Shown: one piece after another, positions 26,331 to 33,509 of the stretch | Layout: each line of letters opens with the position of its first letter | Numbering within the stretch: position 1 is the first letter of the stretch | Assembly: GCF_002968635.1 (NCBI RefSeq) | Contig: NZ_PVBN01000010.1 | Coordinates: forward strand, 124,001-188,000 | Reading direction: 5' to 3' | Origin: Neorhizobium alkalisoli | Lineage (GTDB): Bacteria > Pseudomonadota > Alphaproteobacteria > Rhizobiales > Rhizobiaceae | Length of the DNA: 64,000 bases | Position numbers and translations under genes: made by a program | The notes under the pieces: model-generated | Database searches by the model: none | Told to the model about the DNA's origin: nothing | What the model saw: the letters and a program-made list of their open reading frames with translations, nothing else

Positions 26331-26395
26331 TTTTGCAGCGCTGCAAAAGTCGGGGTAACATATCGAGCAAAATCCGGGATTTTCGCGAACGCTGA
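26331..26395. repeat. Dyad-rich sequence, copy 2, with an 18-bp perfect palindrome
   Basis: TTTTGCAGCGCTGCAAAA (26331-26348) is a perfect palindrome. It is followed by GTCGGGG and by GGGATTTTCGCGAACGCTGAA, which matches GGGATTTTTGCGAATATTGAA of copy 1 at most positions. It may be a recombination or regulator-binding site. Confidence 0.5.
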
Positions 26396-26542
26396 AATGT
26401 ATCCGATGTGATCGCTGACGGTCATCATCGGTCATTCCATTCCCTTTGCAAACCTGTCCGCTGTCGTGCGTTCGCATGACAAGTCGGGGTGCCTCTCCAT
26501 GCGAAGCTACGTGGATGAAAGCACCGGGACAGGAGGGATATC

Positions 26543-26725
26543 GTGGACATCTACAGTCTCGCCATCACACACATTCGAACCGAGCCTCGACCAGTGCGGA
26601 TGAATGCGTGGGCCGAGGATCGCTATTACTCAAACCACACGGGCCTGCGCTTCAGAGCAGGGCTGCTTGGGTCGATCGCTATGGCAACCGGCATGATCAT
26701 GATGCTTGGCATCACCCTGATCTGA
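26543..26725 (+). CDS. Small membrane protein, 60 residues
   Basis: A 60-codon gene starting with GTG, preceded by a strong AGGAGG ribosome-binding site five to six bases upstream. The N-terminal half is soluble (MDIYSLAITHIRTEP...), and the last 24 residues form a single hydrophobic helix (FRAGLLGSIAMATGMIMMLG) ending near the C terminus. It lies immediately upstream of the LuxR-type regulator gene in the same direction. No family is recognised. The ribosome-binding site and membrane helix are the evidence that it is real. Confidence 0.6.
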   Translation: MDIYSLAITHIRTEPRPVRMNAWAEDRYYSNHTGLRFRAGLLGSIAMATGMIMMLGITLI

Positions 26726-26790
26726 GCAGTCCCGTGGAATATGATTCCGACCGTGCTATGCAACTGTCTGGCATTTTGCGGAGATCATGG

Positions 26791-27756
26791 ATGGACGAAG
26801 ACGAGGCTAACAAAAACGCAATCTTGGCAGTGCTCCGCAGCGAGACCGAGGCATGGTTGCAGCGGGACTTCGAAACATTGGCGAACCACTGGGTACAGTC
26901 ACCGCAGACCCGGAGAATGGAATATTACGCCTCTCTTGGCGTACGGGTCGATGAAGGCTGGGACGTGATTGCTGCGCGACTTAAGACGATCGTAGAGCGT
27001 TTCCCGCAGAAGCGGGCTTTTTCGGAGCACGTTCGGTGGGACAAGATCAACGTCATCGTTGCTGAGAGTATGGCATGGGTCACTTATGACCAAATCGGGA
27101 TCGACGGCGGCGATGATCTTAAACGCGAGCTAAAAATTCTGCACAGGGTCGATGGGGTCTGGAAGATCAGCTGCGTGGTGATGATGGAAAGTGCCGTCCA
27201 GCAGGCGAACTTCCCGCTGATCGAGATCAACGCGGATATGCGCATTCTGTGGACGAATGGGCTCGCGCAGGAGCGGATATCCGGCCATCAGGGACTCGCC
27301 GTCGCTGCTGGTCGACTCCGCGCTAAGCGGAGCGAACATGCCTCCGCGCTCCGTGAAGCTGTCAGCTTGGCTTTTCGCGAGTTGCAGGGGCAGACACGAC
27401 TAACCTTATCGCCGAAACAGGCTTGGCCGGTGATCCTTGGCGAGGATGCCGCGGGGGTGCCGATGCACTGCTGGATCCATCTTGAAGATGGCAAGGCGCT
27501 AGTGTCGTTCGATGATGCGGAGACGATCGCGCGCCGGATTGATCAGGCGCGGGAAGTCTATGGTTTGTCGCCGGCGCAGACCAGGCTCGCCCGTCTCATC
27601 GTCGATGGACATGATCTGGCATCCGCCGCCGAACGCCTGGCAGTCAGCACTAATACGCTACGTACTCAACTTCAGCGTATTTTTGACAAGACTGGCGTGC
27701 GTAGTCAGGCCGCGTTGGTGCGTTCACTGCTCAGCGTAGAGGCACCCAACAATTGA
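26791..27756 (+). CDS. LuxR-type regulator with an N-terminal NTF2-like domain
   Basis: A 321-residue protein. The N-terminal 130 residues resemble SnoaL/NTF2-like domains of the DUF4440 kind (AILAVLRSETEAWLQRDFET, with HVRWDKINVIVAESMAWVTY later). The C-terminal 65 residues are a LuxR-type helix-turn-helix (LSPAQTRLARLIVDGHDLAS, AERLAVSTNTLRTQLQRIF). It lacks an acyl-homoserine-lactone-binding domain. The ATG at 26791 has GGAG seven bases upstream and follows the small membrane gene; a GTG at 26734 and an ATG at 26758 are also in frame. Targets are unknown. Confidence 0.75.
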   Translation: MDEDEANKNAILAVLRSETEAWLQRDFETLANHWVQSPQTRRMEYYASLGVRVDEGWDVIAARLKTIVERFPQKRAFSEHVRWDKINVIVAESMAWVTYDQIGIDGGDDLKRELKILHRVDGVWKISCVVMMESAVQQANFPLIEINADMRILWTNGLAQERISGHQGLAVAAGRLRAKRSEHASALREAVSLAFRELQGQTRLTLSPKQAWPVILGEDAAGVPMHCWIHLEDGKALVSFDDAETIARRIDQAREVYGLSPAQTRLARLIVDGHDLASAAERLAVSTNTLRTQLQRIFDKTGVRSQAALVRSLLSVEAPNN

Positions 27757-27902
27757 CCGTATCTTGGGATTGTTCAATTGCTCACCTTCCGACCGAGGAC
27801 GACACAGCTGTCGCGGAAATCCTGAGATTTGCATCCCTGCCATTCGCCGGTCGAATTTTGCCGTATCATCGAGCTGTGATTCAGATCGAGCGAGGAGCCA
27901 AG

Positions 27903-28340
27903 ATGACCGAAGATATCAGCGTCGAATTTTCTTTGTTTGTTGAACATGGGCGGGAGAGAGAGGCCGCTAATTTCTATGCCGCCGCCTTTGGCGCGCAGGA
28001 AGAGAACACCAATGACATCGATGGCGCTCTGGCGGTTGTCGAAATGCGGTTCGGAAATCTGCCGGTATGGGTTGCCGGCTCCAACCCCAATCGCGAAAAG
28101 TCCCCATCCTACGGCGGCCCGTTCTTTCCGAAAGCACCAGGGGCGGTCAGCACGATTTTCCAGCTCAAGGTTGGCAACATTGAAGGTGTGGTGCAGCGCG
28201 CCCTTGCGGCCGGAGCCGTGATCCGCGACGAAGTCCAGACTGACATGATCGGTCGCCGCGTGGCCTCGATCTTCGATCCGTTCGGCCACATTTGGGCGCT
28301 CGTGGAGCGTAAGGCCGAGGGCATGTCACTCGCGGCGTAA
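27903..28340 (+). CDS. VOC-superfamily (PhnB-like glyoxalase fold) protein
   Basis: A 145-residue protein of the vicinal-oxygen-chelate fold, similar to PhnB-like and '3-demethylubiquinone-9 3-methyltransferase-like' proteins: FSLFVEHGREREAANFYAAA at the N terminus and a C-terminal DPFGHIWALV motif. The ATG at 27903 follows a GAGGAG ribosome-binding site. Its biochemical role is unknown; such proteins include antibiotic-resistance and metal-dependent isomerases. It is the last cargo gene before the repeat cluster and mobilisation module. Confidence 0.85.
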   Translation: MTEDISVEFSLFVEHGREREAANFYAAAFGAQEENTNDIDGALAVVEMRFGNLPVWVAGSNPNREKSPSYGGPFFPKAPGAVSTIFQLKVGNIEGVVQRALAAGAVIRDEVQTDMIGRRVASIFDPFGHIWALVERKAEGMSLAA

Positions 28341-28342
28341 TT

Positions 28343-28460
28343 CTGTCGCAAATGTCTGTCGCGAAACTCTGACTTTTGCGAGCGAATTTTGCGACAGATT
28401 TTTCTCTGAATTTTCAGCGCCGCCAAACTTGTCGCGAAAGTTAGGACTTCCGCAAATGAG
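28343..28460. repeat. Dyad-rich sequence, copy 3
   Basis: CTGTCGCAAA (28343-28352) and TTTTGCGACAG (28387-28397) form an inverted repeat about 54 bp across. A TGTCGCGAAA lies inside it and another TGTCGCGAAA follows near 28430. The arms are related to copies 1 and 2. No gene is seen in this stretch. Confidence 0.5.
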
Positions 28461-28511
28461 CCGGGAGGTAGGGAAATATGTGCGACGCCACTTCGCGTCT
28501 AAAAACGAATC

Positions 28512-28673
28512 TCAATTGAGCCATGCCGACACGGTTGCCCACGCCAGAGTAAGACCGCGATCGACAAGTGCGATTAGCATGAGGACAAAAATGAGAACGC
28601 CAAATACCCCGGCGACCCCGTCGCTTCGCTTATTCTCTTCCTCAACTACGATGATCCGTCTTTCGTCGCGCAT
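28512..28673 (-). CDS. Small single-pass membrane protein downstream of the relaxase
   Basis: A 53-residue product read on the minus strand. It has a charged N terminus (MRDERRIIVVEEENKRSDG), then one hydrophobic helix (VAGVFGVLIFVLMLIALV) and a short tail. It starts 11 bases after the relaxase stop, and AGGAG lies eight bases before its ATG, so it is very likely the third gene of the mobC-relaxase operon. It has no recognisable family. Membrane location suggests it could bring the relaxosome to VirD4 at the membrane, but this is inference from operon position only. Confidence 0.65.
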   Translation of the reverse strand: MRDERRIIVVEEENKRSDGVAGVFGVLIFVLMLIALVDRGLTLAWATVSAWLN

Positions 28674-28684
28674 CACGTTATCTC

Positions 28685-31054
28685 CTACCGTTCGCGATCA
28701 TCTTGGTCGCGTTCGTTCCGCTCTTTCGTCTCACGCTGAATTTCTTCCAGGCGAGGAACATGCTGTTTCGCGGGATCGCTCTTGGTCGTGTCGCCGGTTT
28801 CTTGCCGCGAGCCGGTTTCTCCCGGACTCTCTTGACTTCGGGCATCGCGATCGTCAGGCCGGGCGTGCGATTGCTCTCCATAGGGCGTACCGCGATTGGC
28901 ACTGGAGGCTTCATCGGATTGATCTCTAGAGGTGGACTTTCCATCCTCACGCCTCTGACGATCGCGTTCGAGCGCCCGCAGCGCCGTTTTCAGGTCGTCA
29001 TCGAATTCCGCAACCTCGCGAATGATGCCGTTCCCTGACACCCCGAGCTCCGCCGCCCTGGTGATGTGTGCATCCAGCTCTTTCTTCAAGCCCGGTAGTT
29101 CGTCAGGCCTTTCCGCTGCAGTTCGCTCGATTGCTTCTCGTGTTCTCTCGATTTCGACAAGCACCTTATTTGCTGCATCGGCCGCGGCAAATCCATGTCT
29201 CTCGACCGCGTCGCTCCACCGTTGTTTGTCATCCTGCCGGCCGTCGGCCCCTCGTTCTTGAGACGATTGATCCGAAATTCCGGACGGGCCACGGACCTCA
29301 AGAAGTTCAACGATCTCACGGCGAACATTGACATGTTCGCGCGCCGCCTGCGCAATCTCCTCGAAATCCTTGCGCTCCTCAGGCGGCATGGTTTTCTCCG
29401 CCTGGAAGAGCGCAGTCTCGACCCGTTTTTCATATGCTTCGAATTCCGGTCGCGTCATGTGGCGCATATCGTCACCTTCAGAAACAAGCTCTGCCAACTT
29501 TACCAAATGTGTTCGAAATTGCGAGCCAGAATTTCCGGTTTCTTGATGAACTGTCTTGCGGGTTCCTACCGTGGTTCTGACTTCCTCCAGCCGAACGATC
29601 TGTGATCTGATGAAGACCCGTTGCGACTCAAACTCTTGGGATTGCCACCTTTCCCGCCACTCTCCGTGTGCCTTCTGCATATAGGCCTGGCTGCGGGAGG
29701 TTCCCGAACGATTGGATCGATCATCTCGTTTGTCACGGTACCGCCGCTCCGCTGCAGCACTGGTCCCTTCGTGCTCAGTGCGACCGATTGTGTTCACCGG
29801 ACGAGCCTGATTCTTCGAATAGCTGGGGGCGCTTGCGCGATCGCGGCGATCGGTCATCTCCATGTTGATGCCATGTGCCCGCGCCTTCTCGGCCATGCCA
29901 AGCCGCCACTGGCGAAACGAGGCGATGGTTGTCTCGACCCGGTCGCCGGCATCTGACCGCATCGCGACGATGGCGTGGACATGAACGTGGGGACGCTGAC
30001 CCCCGTCCGCCTCCGCCTTCGGATCGCTGCCTGCATCGTGGAGCGAGAAGACGTAGCGATGGCCCGCGAACTGCTGGCCTAGAAAATCGCGCGCGGCACT
30101 TTGAAACGCTTCCGTGTCCGTGCCCGCGCGCGCCGAGAGGATCAGGTGCATGACATCACGGGGTTTACGACTGTGGAGTTGGTCTCGCCATTCGAGCTGA
30201 ACGAGATGACCAGCTTGCTTGGCATCGGTGATCATCCGCCCCTGTTCGTCCTGCACCTCGCCCTTGTGTGATGCCACCATCGAGCGCACCTGGCTCGTGC
30301 CATAGTCAGTCCCGTTGCCGTAGCCAGTAAACCGAAAGGTCGCGTCCGCCCCGGCACCCTCCATGCGCGTCTGCACGATCGCCGCGGCCTTGTCGTCCGC
30401 CGTCAGTCGCTCACCGTCGGTACTCCTAAGAACCGTCACGCCGTCAACTTCGAACCCGCTTCCATCCGCGCGGGCTGTGACCGCAAAAGCGAAGGCGCGG
30501 TTCCCCAAGCCGTGTTTCACAATCTCGCGAGCTCGGTCAAAGAGGTCATCGTCAGCGCGGCCGTCATCGGCGACCGCGATCTTGAAGAGGCCAATATCCC
30601 GGCTCTCGGCCCGGTTCTTCATCAGGTGATCCCATTCGTCGCCGACGGCGGAGAGTTCATCACGGCCACGAAGCTGATCGCCACGTTCGTTCTCGACCAC
30701 AACGGCGCCATTGCGGGAGACATAATTGATCATCGCACCCAGTCTCGACCCGCCGCCAAACGATGCCATCTTGACGACGGCCGGTTGGCTACCAGAGGCA
30801 AGGCCGGCAAAGCGTGCGCGCATGGGCCGATCGGCGCGACGCTGGACGCTGTCTGGACGACCTTCTCCACCCCTGCGAAATCGAAAGCCCGATGGCTTTG
30901 CCATTCCGGTAGACCCTGCCGGCGCCACACCCCCTCCCCTGCGCCGGCGCTGATCCTCTTCTGGCAAGGTGCGACGACCGAGCGTCAGATCATGGAGCAA
31001 GGCTGCCTTGCGTTGCTCCCATTCAGCCGTGAACGCGCCGAGGAAAATCTCCAT
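28685..31054 (-). CDS. MOBP-type relaxase
   Basis: The 789-residue relaxase nicks oriT, stays covalently bound to the 5' end and is carried through the VirB/VirD4 channel. Motif I holds the likely catalytic tyrosine in GAMINYVSRNG (about residue 111). Motif III is the three-His metal site PHVHVHAIV (His near 356, 358 and 360). An unusual N-terminal extension of about 95 residues precedes motif I, and the C-terminal half is a long charged, coiled-coil-like tail. The ATG at 31054 overlaps the mobC stop (TGATG); a GTG three bases upstream is also in frame. The gene points away from the oriT. Confidence 0.9.
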   Translation of the reverse strand: MEIFLGAFTAEWEQRKAALLHDLTLGRRTLPEEDQRRRRGGGVAPAGSTGMAKPSGFRFRRGGEGRPDSVQRRADRPMRARFAGLASGSQPAVVKMASFGGGSRLGAMINYVSRNGAVVVENERGDQLRGRDELSAVGDEWDHLMKNRAESRDIGLFKIAVADDGRADDDLFDRAREIVKHGLGNRAFAFAVTARADGSGFEVDGVTVLRSTDGERLTADDKAAAIVQTRMEGAGADATFRFTGYGNGTDYGTSQVRSMVASHKGEVQDEQGRMITDAKQAGHLVQLEWRDQLHSRKPRDVMHLILSARAGTDTEAFQSAARDFLGQQFAGHRYVFSLHDAGSDPKAEADGGQRPHVHVHAIVAMRSDAGDRVETTIASFRQWRLGMAEKARAHGINMEMTDRRDRASAPSYSKNQARPVNTIGRTEHEGTSAAAERRYRDKRDDRSNRSGTSRSQAYMQKAHGEWRERWQSQEFESQRVFIRSQIVRLEEVRTTVGTRKTVHQETGNSGSQFRTHLVKLAELVSEGDDMRHMTRPEFEAYEKRVETALFQAEKTMPPEERKDFEEIAQAAREHVNVRREIVELLEVRGPSGISDQSSQERGADGRQDDKQRWSDAVERHGFAAADAANKVLVEIERTREAIERTAAERPDELPGLKKELDAHITRAAELGVSGNGIIREVAEFDDDLKTALRALERDRQRREDGKSTSRDQSDEASSANRGTPYGEQSHARPDDRDARSQESPGETGSRQETGDTTKSDPAKQHVPRLEEIQRETKERNERDQDDRER

Positions 31055-31452
31055 CACACGCTCCCGACGCGTTCACGAGCGCCACGCTCGGCAAAGGCCT
31101 GCAGTTCGAACAGCACAATGGCGACGACGCGTTGAACATCATCGATCACCCTTTTTTCCTCTTGCGACTGACCCGCCTCACCTCTGTTACGTGCTCGCGC
31201 CAACTGGTTGAGGTTGACACCGACAGCCTTGACGTCAGCCAGAAGCAGGGAAAGCACCGCCCTGTCCGCATCGGAAAAGAATGGACGCGCACCTGCTCCC
31301 TCCAGGGAGAGAGAGCGCAAGAACCCCGAAACCGTCATTCCGGCAGCTTCTGCGGCATCTTCAATCCGCTCGATTTCAGTCTTGCTGAAACGCGCATGGA
31401 CCACCTTGTCTCTGCGCTCCCGCCTCATGTCATCGCTCGCAAACGCACCCAT
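31054..31452 (-). CDS. mobC: MobC-like relaxosome accessory protein
   Basis: A 132-residue DNA-binding accessory protein. The N-terminal part (VVHARFSKTEIERIEDAAEA, then GMTVSGFLRSLSL) has the ribbon-helix-helix plus helix pattern of MobC/MbeC-type mobilisation proteins, and a typical VNLNQLARARNRG block lies near residue 80. Such proteins bind near oriT and help the relaxase melt the nick region. It overlaps the relaxase gene and starts about 60 bp from the oriT hairpin. Confidence 0.85.
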   Translation of the reverse strand: MGAFASDDMRRERRDKVVHARFSKTEIERIEDAAEAAGMTVSGFLRSLSLEGAGARPFFSDADRAVLSLLLADVKAVGVNLNQLARARNRGEAGQSQEEKRVIDDVQRVVAIVLFELQAFAERGARERVGSV

Positions 31453-31510
31453 CGGACCTTCCCTTGGAGCCGGCCGCAGGCCTCATCGACGGCTTGTCTG
31501 TCGATCGTCA

Positions 31511-31542
31511 GCAAATTTGTATCACAAATTTGCGTATCCTGC
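31511..31542 (+). other. oriT: oriT: inverted repeat plus IncP/VirD2-type nick site
   Basis: A perfect inverted repeat, GCAAATTTG (31511-31519) and CAAATTTGC (31525-31533) with spacer TATCA, is followed after eight bases by the nick consensus. ATCCTG spans 31536-31541 and C follows at 31542, so cleavage is expected between 31541 and 31542 on the plus strand. In RP4 and at Ti T-DNA borders the relaxase cuts after ATCCTG, and in RP4 the repeat also ends about eight bases before the nick. The site lies in the mobC upstream region, between the relaxase operon and the VirC-like genes. Confidence 0.8.
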
Positions 31543-31640
31543 CAAAAGTAACTTTACCGAATCAGTAACATCATTTCAAGTCTCGAAGCGCGATCCCAAC
31601 CGTCCGACGCGCTGGAACGATGTCTCCCCCGAGCTTTGGC

Positions 31641-31816
31641 TGTAGCGCCACGATGTAGCGAACTGGCCGTCGGCCTACACTACACACATATACTACATGC
31701 CTACCAAACATTTGCTGTGTATGACGTTTTTCTATATCGCTACCGTCGCTCACGACCTGACTACAATGTGAAGCTGGGGTGGATCTGTGCAATGTGGAAT
31801 ATATTCCACACTGTAG
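31641..31816. repeat. Cluster of TGTAG/CTACA pentamers beside oriT
   Basis: Seven copies occur in 176 bp: TGTAG at 31641, 31654 and 31812, CTACA at 31675, 31680, 31693 and 31761. They lie on the leading side of the nick site and upstream of the virC1-like gene. They may be binding sites for a relaxosome accessory protein or for ParA-family partner control. Confidence 0.35.
31794..31809. promoter_or_regulatory. 16-bp perfect palindrome upstream of the virC1-like gene
   Basis: GTGGAATATATTCCAC reads the same on both strands and lies about 130 bp before the virC1-like start. It is a good candidate operator for the ribbon-helix-helix partner encoded by the second gene, by analogy with ParA/RHH autoregulation. 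Confidence 0.5.
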
Positions 31817-31940
31817 CCGCGGAACGCTCACGCTTTGACCGCATCAATTCCAAATGAACATACTGTATTCATTTTTTGCTTGCGTCCGAGCTGGTGTTGG
31901 AAGCACAATGTCCACCCCGGAGCAGACGCGGAAAGATTCC

Positions 31941-32651
31941 ATGACCCGAACCTATGCGGCGGTGAGTAACAAAGGCGGTGCTGGCAAAACGACGCTGGTG
32001 ACCCTTATTGGGGGTGAGTACGCCCTTCGAGGGGAGCGCGTCCTGTTGATCGACGCCGACAACCGGCAGAACCTTTCAGGCTGGTGGCGTCTGTGTGCCG
32101 AAAAAGACAATGTGCCCGGCAATATCGAAGTGACTGTCGCCTCCACGCAGAGATCTATAGAGCAGGCAATCGACAATCTCGGGCGAGCTTTCGACCTGGT
32201 GATCATCGACGCGCCGGGGGTGGACAGTTCGCTGCAGACCACCATTATCCGCTCCGCTGAATTGGTGATTTCTCCCATACAGCCGGCGATCAAGGAACTC
32301 GAGGCGGCAGGTCAGGCAGTGGCGGCGGTGAACGAGATCAACGACCGGTTCGGTCTTTCCATTGACCACATTAACGTCCGCACTCGCATTTCCGTGCCGG
32401 GACGCAATCTAGAAGCCTATCGCTATATCCGACCTTTTGTCGCCGGCCTGGTCGAAGGAGACTATCGAACGCGATTGCTCAACACCGAGCTTTTTGAACG
32501 CAATATCTACCGGGAGATTCAAAACGGTCTTGGCACCTTGCAAATGCAGGAACTGACGGATCCGGTCCGAAAGGCAAGAATTGAGGTCCACGCCCTGGTC
32601 GACGAGATCGAGGAACACAGGACCTCCGAGCAAATTGAGGGCGCAGCATGA
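31941..32651 (+). CDS. VirC1-like ParA-family ATPase
   Basis: A 236-residue ParA/MinD-type ATPase. The deviant Walker A KGGAGKTT is near residues 10-17 of MTRTYAAVSNKGGAGKTTLV. Walker A' is LLIDADNRQNLSGWW and Walker B is LVIIDAPG. The Asp-Ala-Asp context followed by a Trp-containing segment is like VirC1 of Ti plasmids, which binds overdrive DNA next to the T-DNA border and helps the relaxosome assemble at the cell poles. The ATG at 31941 gives the family's N terminus; in-frame ATGs at 31854 and 31908 are possible. An ordinary plasmid-partition ParA is the alternative, but the location next to oriT favours VirC1. Confidence 0.75.
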   Translation: MTRTYAAVSNKGGAGKTTLVTLIGGEYALRGERVLLIDADNRQNLSGWWRLCAEKDNVPGNIEVTVASTQRSIEQAIDNLGRAFDLVIIDAPGVDSSLQTTIIRSAELVISPIQPAIKELEAAGQAVAAVNEINDRFGLSIDHINVRTRISVPGRNLEAYRYIRPFVAGLVEGDYRTRLLNTELFERNIYREIQNGLGTLQMQELTDPVRKARIEVHALVDEIEEHRTSEQIEGAA

Positions 32652-33025
32652 GCAAGGCGGGGCTTGGACTGTCGGACCTTTCGATCGCGCCACGAAAAAT
32701 AGACCGCCAAACGGAAGCTGCGTCTGTTCCGATCACGCCCACGCCGGCGTCCACAGAGAAAGTGGCCGCTTCGATGTTGCCAAAGCCAAATGAAAAGCAG
32801 CGACGGGAAACGGCGGAGGCCCGTGCCATCGCGCAGGAGGAGGTGCGTTACAGTCTTAAAAATCTGAAGCGTTCCAAACAGCGTAATGTCAAATTTTTCA
32901 TCAACATCGCGCTCGACTATGAGCTGAAAGCGCGGCTTCAGCGGGCCGCATCCGAGAACGATCTGAAGATGACTGCGGTCGTGAAAGCGGCGCTTGATTA
33001 CTATCTGACGGAGAACGAGTATTGA
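32648..33025 (+). CDS. VirC2-like ribbon-helix-helix protein
   Basis: A 125-residue protein. The N-terminal 75 residues are disordered and polar; the C-terminal 50 form a ribbon-helix-helix unit (VKFFINIALDYELKARLQRA, then AVVKAALDYYLTENEY). VirC2 of Ti plasmids also carries an RHH fold and binds overdrive together with VirC1. The gene overlaps the virC1-like gene by four bases, so the pair is coupled. The similarity to VirC2 is by architecture and context, since only the RHH part can be compared by eye. Confidence 0.65.
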   Translation: MSKAGLGLSDLSIAPRKIDRQTEAASVPITPTPASTEKVAASMLPKPNEKQRRETAEARAIAQEEVRYSLKNLKRSKQRNVKFFINIALDYELKARLQRAASENDLKMTAVVKAALDYYLTENEY

Positions 33026-33093
33026 GGGTCCTCGACGATACCGGCGCCGGTCGATCCGGCGATGGGATCGAACCCACAGCGGAAATCTGGCCC

Positions 33094-33237
33094 CTAGTCA
33101 GGGACCATGTTTTCGAGCAAGGCGTCGAGTTCTGCGACCGCGGTGGCCAGTTCCGCCACGATCTGTTGACGCTCTTCGAGGTCGATTGCGTTGCGAAGCT
33201 CGGCGCGCAGTTCTTCGATGTGCTGTTCGATCGTCAT
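33094..33237 (-). CDS. Small acidic helical protein, 47 residues
   Basis: The product begins MTIEQHIEELRAELRNAIDL and is predicted to be almost entirely helical and acidic. AAGGAG lies six bases before the ATG. A sequence element shared with the gene at 36910-37431 lies about 60-140 bp upstream (see 33294-33375). The protein has no recognised family; length, ribosome-binding site and the shared upstream element are the evidence for a real gene. Confidence 0.55.
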   Translation of the reverse strand: MTIEQHIEELRAELRNAIDLEERQQIVAELATAVAELDALLENMVPD

Positions 33238-33293
33238 CTTCGTCTCCTTGACGTTTGTGAAAGATTGGACCGACGCGGCGCAAGGGGGATGAC

Positions 33294-33375
33294 GGGTCAA
33301 GGTTCGCGTCAGCGACCGGCGGAGCCGGCGCGCGGAGGAGCCGATTTTGTCGGAGCAAAGCGCAGGCAAAATTGG
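33294..33375. repeat. Upstream element, copy A
   Basis: This copy has GGGTCAAGG near 33294, then CCGATTTTGTCG at 33341-33352 and GCAAAATTGG at 33366-33375, the last two forming an imperfect dyad. A related copy lies at 37494-37551. Both are upstream of minus-strand genes, about 100 bp before the start codon. Confidence 0.5.
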
Positions 33376-33509
33376 AGGGGCCGCGCGACCTTGAGGCGGC
33401 ATTCTCCTTGCGCCACACTGACAGATCTCAGCAGACAGGGGTGTTCTCTCGTGTGGCACCCTGATGAGACGGCACGGCAAGCGAGCGATCGCGTGAAGGC
33501 GCAGGTGCG

